Source: Ziziphus jujuba
Lineage: Eukaryota; Streptophyta; Magnoliopsida; Rosales; Rhamnaceae
Direction: 5' to 3'
Assembly (NCBI RefSeq): GCF_031755915.1
Contig: NC_083387.1
Coordinates: forward strand, 10,251,001-10,315,000
DNA length: 64,000 nucleotides
The position numbers and the translations under genes are program-made. Shown in pieces: positions 59,996 to 64,000 of this stretch (the first letter of the stretch is position 1; every line of letters starts with the position of its first letter). The notes under the pieces are model-generated. The model had not been told where the DNA came from, did no database searches, and saw only the letters and a program-made list of their open reading frames with translations.

Positions 59996-60430
59996 CTATT
60001 GAGCTGAATCTTCAGAGAATCTAGCATCAAAAGGAGCTGATGCATGGGAATGTGCTGCACCTGAAGTTCCAGAACCATGTTGCAGTTCTATCACAAGCCA
60101 TCGGACAGCTTTACTCATCTGTTCTAACCGAACAGCACTGATTGGTGGGAGACCAGCTGAGGAATTCTGCCCAGGCTTCCCAGCCATTGAACCAGTTGCC
60201 TCATCCACCAAGCATTCAGAGCCTATTCTTTGCTTCACAGACTCCACAAATTCCTCCGCTTGATCACAAGCTACTCTGAACAATTCCCACTTCTGCTTAA
60301 AATTTTCAAGAGCAGCGTCTGTGGCTACTGTTTTCTGGCCACCAGAAGCCTCCTTAGCTTCAAGCACGTTAGCTGCAGAAGCAACATACTCCTGGTATGC
60401 ACTGTTTAGAGAATCCACTATGCTGTCCAT
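59996..60430 (-). CDS. MED32: Mediator of RNA polymerase II transcription subunit 32
   Basis: A single coding exon of 144 residues starts MDSIVDSLNSAYQEYVASAA and continues NVLEAKEASGGQKTVATDAA, LENFKQKWELFRVACDQAEE, FVESVKQRIGSECLVDEATG and LPPISAVRLEQMSKAVRWLV to a FDARFSEDSAQ end. This is nearly the full Arabidopsis MED32 sequence and length as I know it. The protein belongs to the Mediator tail, which links transcription factors to RNA polymerase II in the nucleus, and has been equated with MED2/MED29 of other organisms. It is mostly helical with a variable Ser/Gly/His-rich part before the end. The 5' UTR is split: an acceptor (ATTAG) lies at 60448 and a leader exon near 61.9 kb. The start is set by similarity and there is no competing upstream ATG in frame. 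Confidence 0.95.
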   Translation of the reverse strand: MDSIVDSLNSAYQEYVASAANVLEAKEASGGQKTVATDAALENFKQKWELFRVACDQAEEFVESVKQRIGSECLVDEATGSMAGKPGQNSSAGLPPISAVRLEQMSKAVRWLVIELQHGSGTSGAAHSHASAPFDARFSEDSAQ

Positions 60431-60447
60431 TGTGTGATTCCTTGTTG

Positions 60448-62200
60448 CTAATGTTTATACAAAACTGTTGACTGTAATTAGAACAATTAAAAAACTGAAT
60501 TTTTGTTCTTGAAAAATGACTAATTACACATCACTTCATACTTAATATGTTGCACAAAAAATATTTAACAAGAGAAGATAGGTTTGTGATATAAAGAATA
60601 TTATGATTAATAATCAAAGGCAAAATAATACCCAAAATAAAAAATAAAATAGCAAGGAATTGTTTGGAAAACCTGTTTGAAAAAAGCTAAATTTAAAGTT
60701 CAAACACATTTTCTTAAAGATATTTGTGGCTAAGCACAAATATCAGGGGATATGGCGAGAAATAACAACTGAACCTACTTGGTGAAATGGTTTTTTTTTA
60801 AAAAAAAAAAAAAAAAAAAAAGGGTCAAAATGATAGAACAGAAGCTGAAGTAGAAAGCCTTGACCAGGGGAAATCGTAACAACTAACAAGTAATAGTTCA
60901 AAAAAAAAAAAAAAAAAAAAAAAGGGAAAAAATTTAACATAAATAAACTTTAAAACATATATACCATTACTAGGACAACGAACGGCTTGAAACAAGCTTC
61001 ATGGCGGCTTAACTATGTACGATATTAACCAAAATTCTATCAGCTGCATTATATTGGTTGGTCTTTTTCAATCATACTCGATAACAAAACTAAATGATCA
61101 AACTCTTAGCTTTCATCAACTGTACTGCATCGTCTTAATCGACATTCCTTCCTCTAAAGTAACAAAAGAATAAACACGAAAACCAAAAAAAAAAAAAAAA
61201 AAACCTCTACCATTGTCCACCAAAAAAACAAAATCTATTGTTAGATTTCCCCTTGGTCATGTGTTAAAGTAAAAGATGGAAAAAATTCTAACACTTACAA
61301 GGAGAGAATAGTACCATTACCAGAGTTGTTTCATTATGCTAAAACAATATTAAGAACACGAATACAAGAGCACAAGTTTTTTAAAATATTGACTTCAGAA
61401 TAGAAAATACACATCAATATCATTTCCCAACTATGTACCCCCAGCAGATTCAACAAAACTTAGAAACTCTTAGGCGACATATAAATTAGTTTGACAAACA
61501 AAATTCAACCCAAGAATCAATATGGTCCCTCACTATGGTCCATTCAAATTTCTTTCATTTAAAAAAATAAATAAGTAACAAAGAAACAGAAACAAAAGCA
61601 GAGATACAACAAAAAACAATTCCAACATCAAACTTAAACAAAACGGTCAGAAAGGGAAACTAAAGTCAGCTAAGTCACTAGTATGACGGAGGCAACGGTG
61701 AAAATTGAGAAAAGAAAAAAACATAAGCATGAAATAACTTCGCTAATCAGAAACAATATAAACCCTATATGTTGTTCTATGAAAGATATTAACACGGATT
61801 ATGTAATCACACACACACACACACGAATTAAAAAAAAAAAAAAAAAAAAAAGTAAAAACTAGCACACAATCGAGGGCTCAAAAGCTTACCAGCTGAAGAA
61901 ATCCGTGCCAAAACTCGAATCAGAAATTTGTGATGAAGAACCTTGAGACGATGGGCTCCAATCAACGGCAGGCACGTACGGAGAGGGTTTCCAAATGCGC
62001 GCCTCTTCCTCCTCTTTGTGAGAGAATCGTTTGAGTACCCGTGGAAGTTTTTCGGAATGAAATGGGAAGAAAGTGGTGGCTTTGGTCTTTGATGGGATGG
62101 GAATTATGACTGCTTATCGAGCAATTCGCCGGAAGAAGAAGACCATCACGATGGGAATTGGTACAGATTCTTGTGGGAACGGCGTAAGTGGTTGCCCAGA
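60448..62200 (-). other. MED32 5' UTR intron and leader exon
   Basis: The donor CAGCTG|GTAAGC at 61890 ends a leader exon reaching up to about 62200, which is GC-richer than its surroundings. The intron to 60448 has poly-A/T runs at 60790, 60901, 61184 and 61831 and a (CA)n run at 61810. The open frames seen in it are low-complexity artefacts. Confidence 0.6.
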
Positions 62201-62205
62201 CCACT

Positions 62206-64000
62206 TATAGCATAAATTGTACAAATGGCCTTATCTTATTGGTCTCATTTGGAAAAAATAATATAGAATTTTCATTTTTATAAATAAAATAAATAAATAA
62301 CATATATGCTCCAATAAAGTTGCTATTTTTTGTTAGAATATTTTCTCCAGTAACATAATTGTGCATATTTTTTTTATCATATTTAATAATTGGTTCATTT
62401 TTTATTTTTTTTATTGCGTAAGCCTTGCAATCTGGTGTAATAAATCGACAAAATCCATCTCCAACGAGACAAGGCTGCTCAAGTGATGGCTGTATTTTTA
62501 CCTTCTTTGTCAAAATTTAAATGCTTACCAACTTATTGTTATTGCTTTTGCAACGATAAATGTCATTTTTTGTTATTGGTATTTTAAAATTTTAATATTA
62601 ATATGGATTTTCAATACCAAATATCAATATCATTACCAAAATTTTAAAATAAATTCTTTAATAATGCATATTTAAAAAACAGTATTGTCAAATTATAAAT
62701 ATTATTAGTAATAGAATTATTTTATCCAACGAAAAAATGTAATTATAATAATTTAAGAATAAAATGTTGATGAGTCATACTCATTTTTATTTTTATCATT
62801 TAAGAAATAGTTATAAAGCTAAAAATTATATTAATAAATGTATGGGCTCTCTAAATTTTTTTTTTACAACGGAATTCGTTATCAAAATTTACAAATTGCA
62901 AATTTGATGATAAATTAAAATTTATTATCAAGAATGTATTTGGTAAAAATAATTATTACAGTTGGAGAAGCTAAATTGTGTGTTTTATGCCATATTTTGG
63001 CAATACAATACCATTAAAAATGATTTTAGCATTTTTTCCATATTGTTCATGTTGCAAGCCTGCAATGATTGAACTACTTAAAGCTTGCAATGAGCAGTTA
63101 ATTATTTTGTTTTCGGGAACAAATTTATCTGGAATACCAACTCGCACCTCCGATACATCATACACGTGTGGATTCCACTGGTGTCCTAGAATTTGTAGAT
63201 TTTTTCTTGCTTGGGATCGTGAGAACCCTGATGTTTTCTCTCTAATGCTTTAACGCATTGTTTGATTCAGGAGATGGGCTGTCAGGCCAACTCTTGAATT
63301 TAGGCTGTCTGGACCAGTTTTGGTTCTAATGAAACCCTTTTTCTTAGTCCAAAATCAAATAAATTAATTAATATATAATTAATCAAAATGACGATGATTT
63401 TTATAGTTGAGTATTTTTATTTATATTATAAAAATATAAATTTGAACAATGACAATGCAAAAATTTGAGGTAATTTAAAATTTAAAAAAAAAATTAAATA
63501 GTTAACCAAATTGTTGCTGCGTGATCATTAGTGGAAATTTGAATCGACTCTAACAAATCGAACATGAAAACTACCCCTTAACCAATACTTTTGGTGAATA
63601 GACCCCACCCACCCCAAGTTATAATATGGTTAATTATTCAATTATTCAATAGGTTCCATAAAACAATCATATATACCCATATGCATAATCAAACGTGTTA
63701 AAACACCGGAGCCAGAAGGCATCAGCAAGTTGATCAAACATTATGTAAACATGCATGAGTTTTGTACTATGCGATAAATAAGTTACGACCAATCCAAAAA
63801 ATAAAAATATCTAAGCTATAATAAAGTGGGTTGAAAATTATAAAATATGTTAAGCTTTTTTTGGTCTCTTTTTTATAAACATTCCAGTGATTAAAAAAGC
63901 TACGGTAATTTTCTCAAACTATAAATGCGATTTCGAATATCCAACTTTTAGATGCAAATAGAAGATAGAATACAATGCCCTATGTATATCTATAGTTTTA
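62206..64000. other. intergenic, no supported gene
   Basis: The stretch 62971-63253 is GC-richer and open on both strands. The minus-strand reading (HQWNPHVYDVSEVRVGIPDK.. NCSLQALSSSII) looks slightly protein-like, but I recognise no family and it lacks gene context. Confidence 0.5.

Noticed and set aside
1..64000. CRISPR arrays, operons, ribosome binding sites, tRNA or rRNA genes
   Set aside because: The window is plant nuclear DNA; I saw no spaced identical repeats of CRISPR type and no tRNA or rRNA signature by eye. A tRNA scan would settle the latter.

Overview
The window looks like nuclear DNA of a eudicot plant, very probably a rosid. It is strongly AT-rich and full of (TA)n and poly-A/T tracts. 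It carries Ty1/Copia and Ty3/Gypsy elements with tRNA-Met primer sites, Helitron-like and Mutator-like DNA transposons, and spliced plant genes with GT..AG introns. I could not name the species.

Only three genes look intact, all in the last 15 kb. (1) A two-exon BURP-domain gene on the + strand (49983-53379) has a signal peptide, eleven tandem copies of a Y-I-T-(G/Q)-Y repeat, a His-rich linker and a complete BURP domain. This layout resembles the self-cyclising precursors of plant ribosomal cyclic peptides (burpitides) and is the most interesting locus here. (2) Convergent to it on the - strand (57302-54438) is a six- or seven-exon NUS1/LEW1 gene, the cis-prenyltransferase partner used for dolichol synthesis. 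(3) Upstream of that, also on the - strand (60430-59996), is the single-coding-exon Mediator subunit MED32.

The rest is mostly transposons. 0-5.4 kb: broken Gypsy gag and Copia gag-pol remnants around fragments of host genes (PI4K-alpha exons, a STE20/BLUS1-type kinase exon, and an unrecognised 3' coding end). 6.5-13.8 kb: AT-rich Helitron-like DNA with a decayed PIF1-type helicase. 18.2-22.7 kb: a nearly full-length but frameshifted Copia element on the - strand. 24.3-35.5 kb: an 11.2-kb Mutator-like element (MULE) with matching terminal inverted repeats and an exact 9-bp target duplication. It encloses fragments of five unrelated genes (RPL6, a C2-domain gene, a FAR1-related gene, VPS37, a membrane-protein gene), the 3' end of a MULE transposase, a palindromic satellite, and a solo Gypsy LTR inserted into the transposase frame with its own 5-bp target duplication. 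36.3-42.6 kb: a duplicated copy of the BURP-3'-end/NUS1-3'-end interval, holding a dead BURP C-terminus and split by a Copia element. 44.7-48.6 kb: a direct duplication about 2.9 kb apart, upstream of the BURP gene.

The three intact genes have no evident shared pathway; their neighbourhood is ordinary plant gene order. The BURP locus has clearly been duplicated and partly lost, which fits a fast-evolving family.
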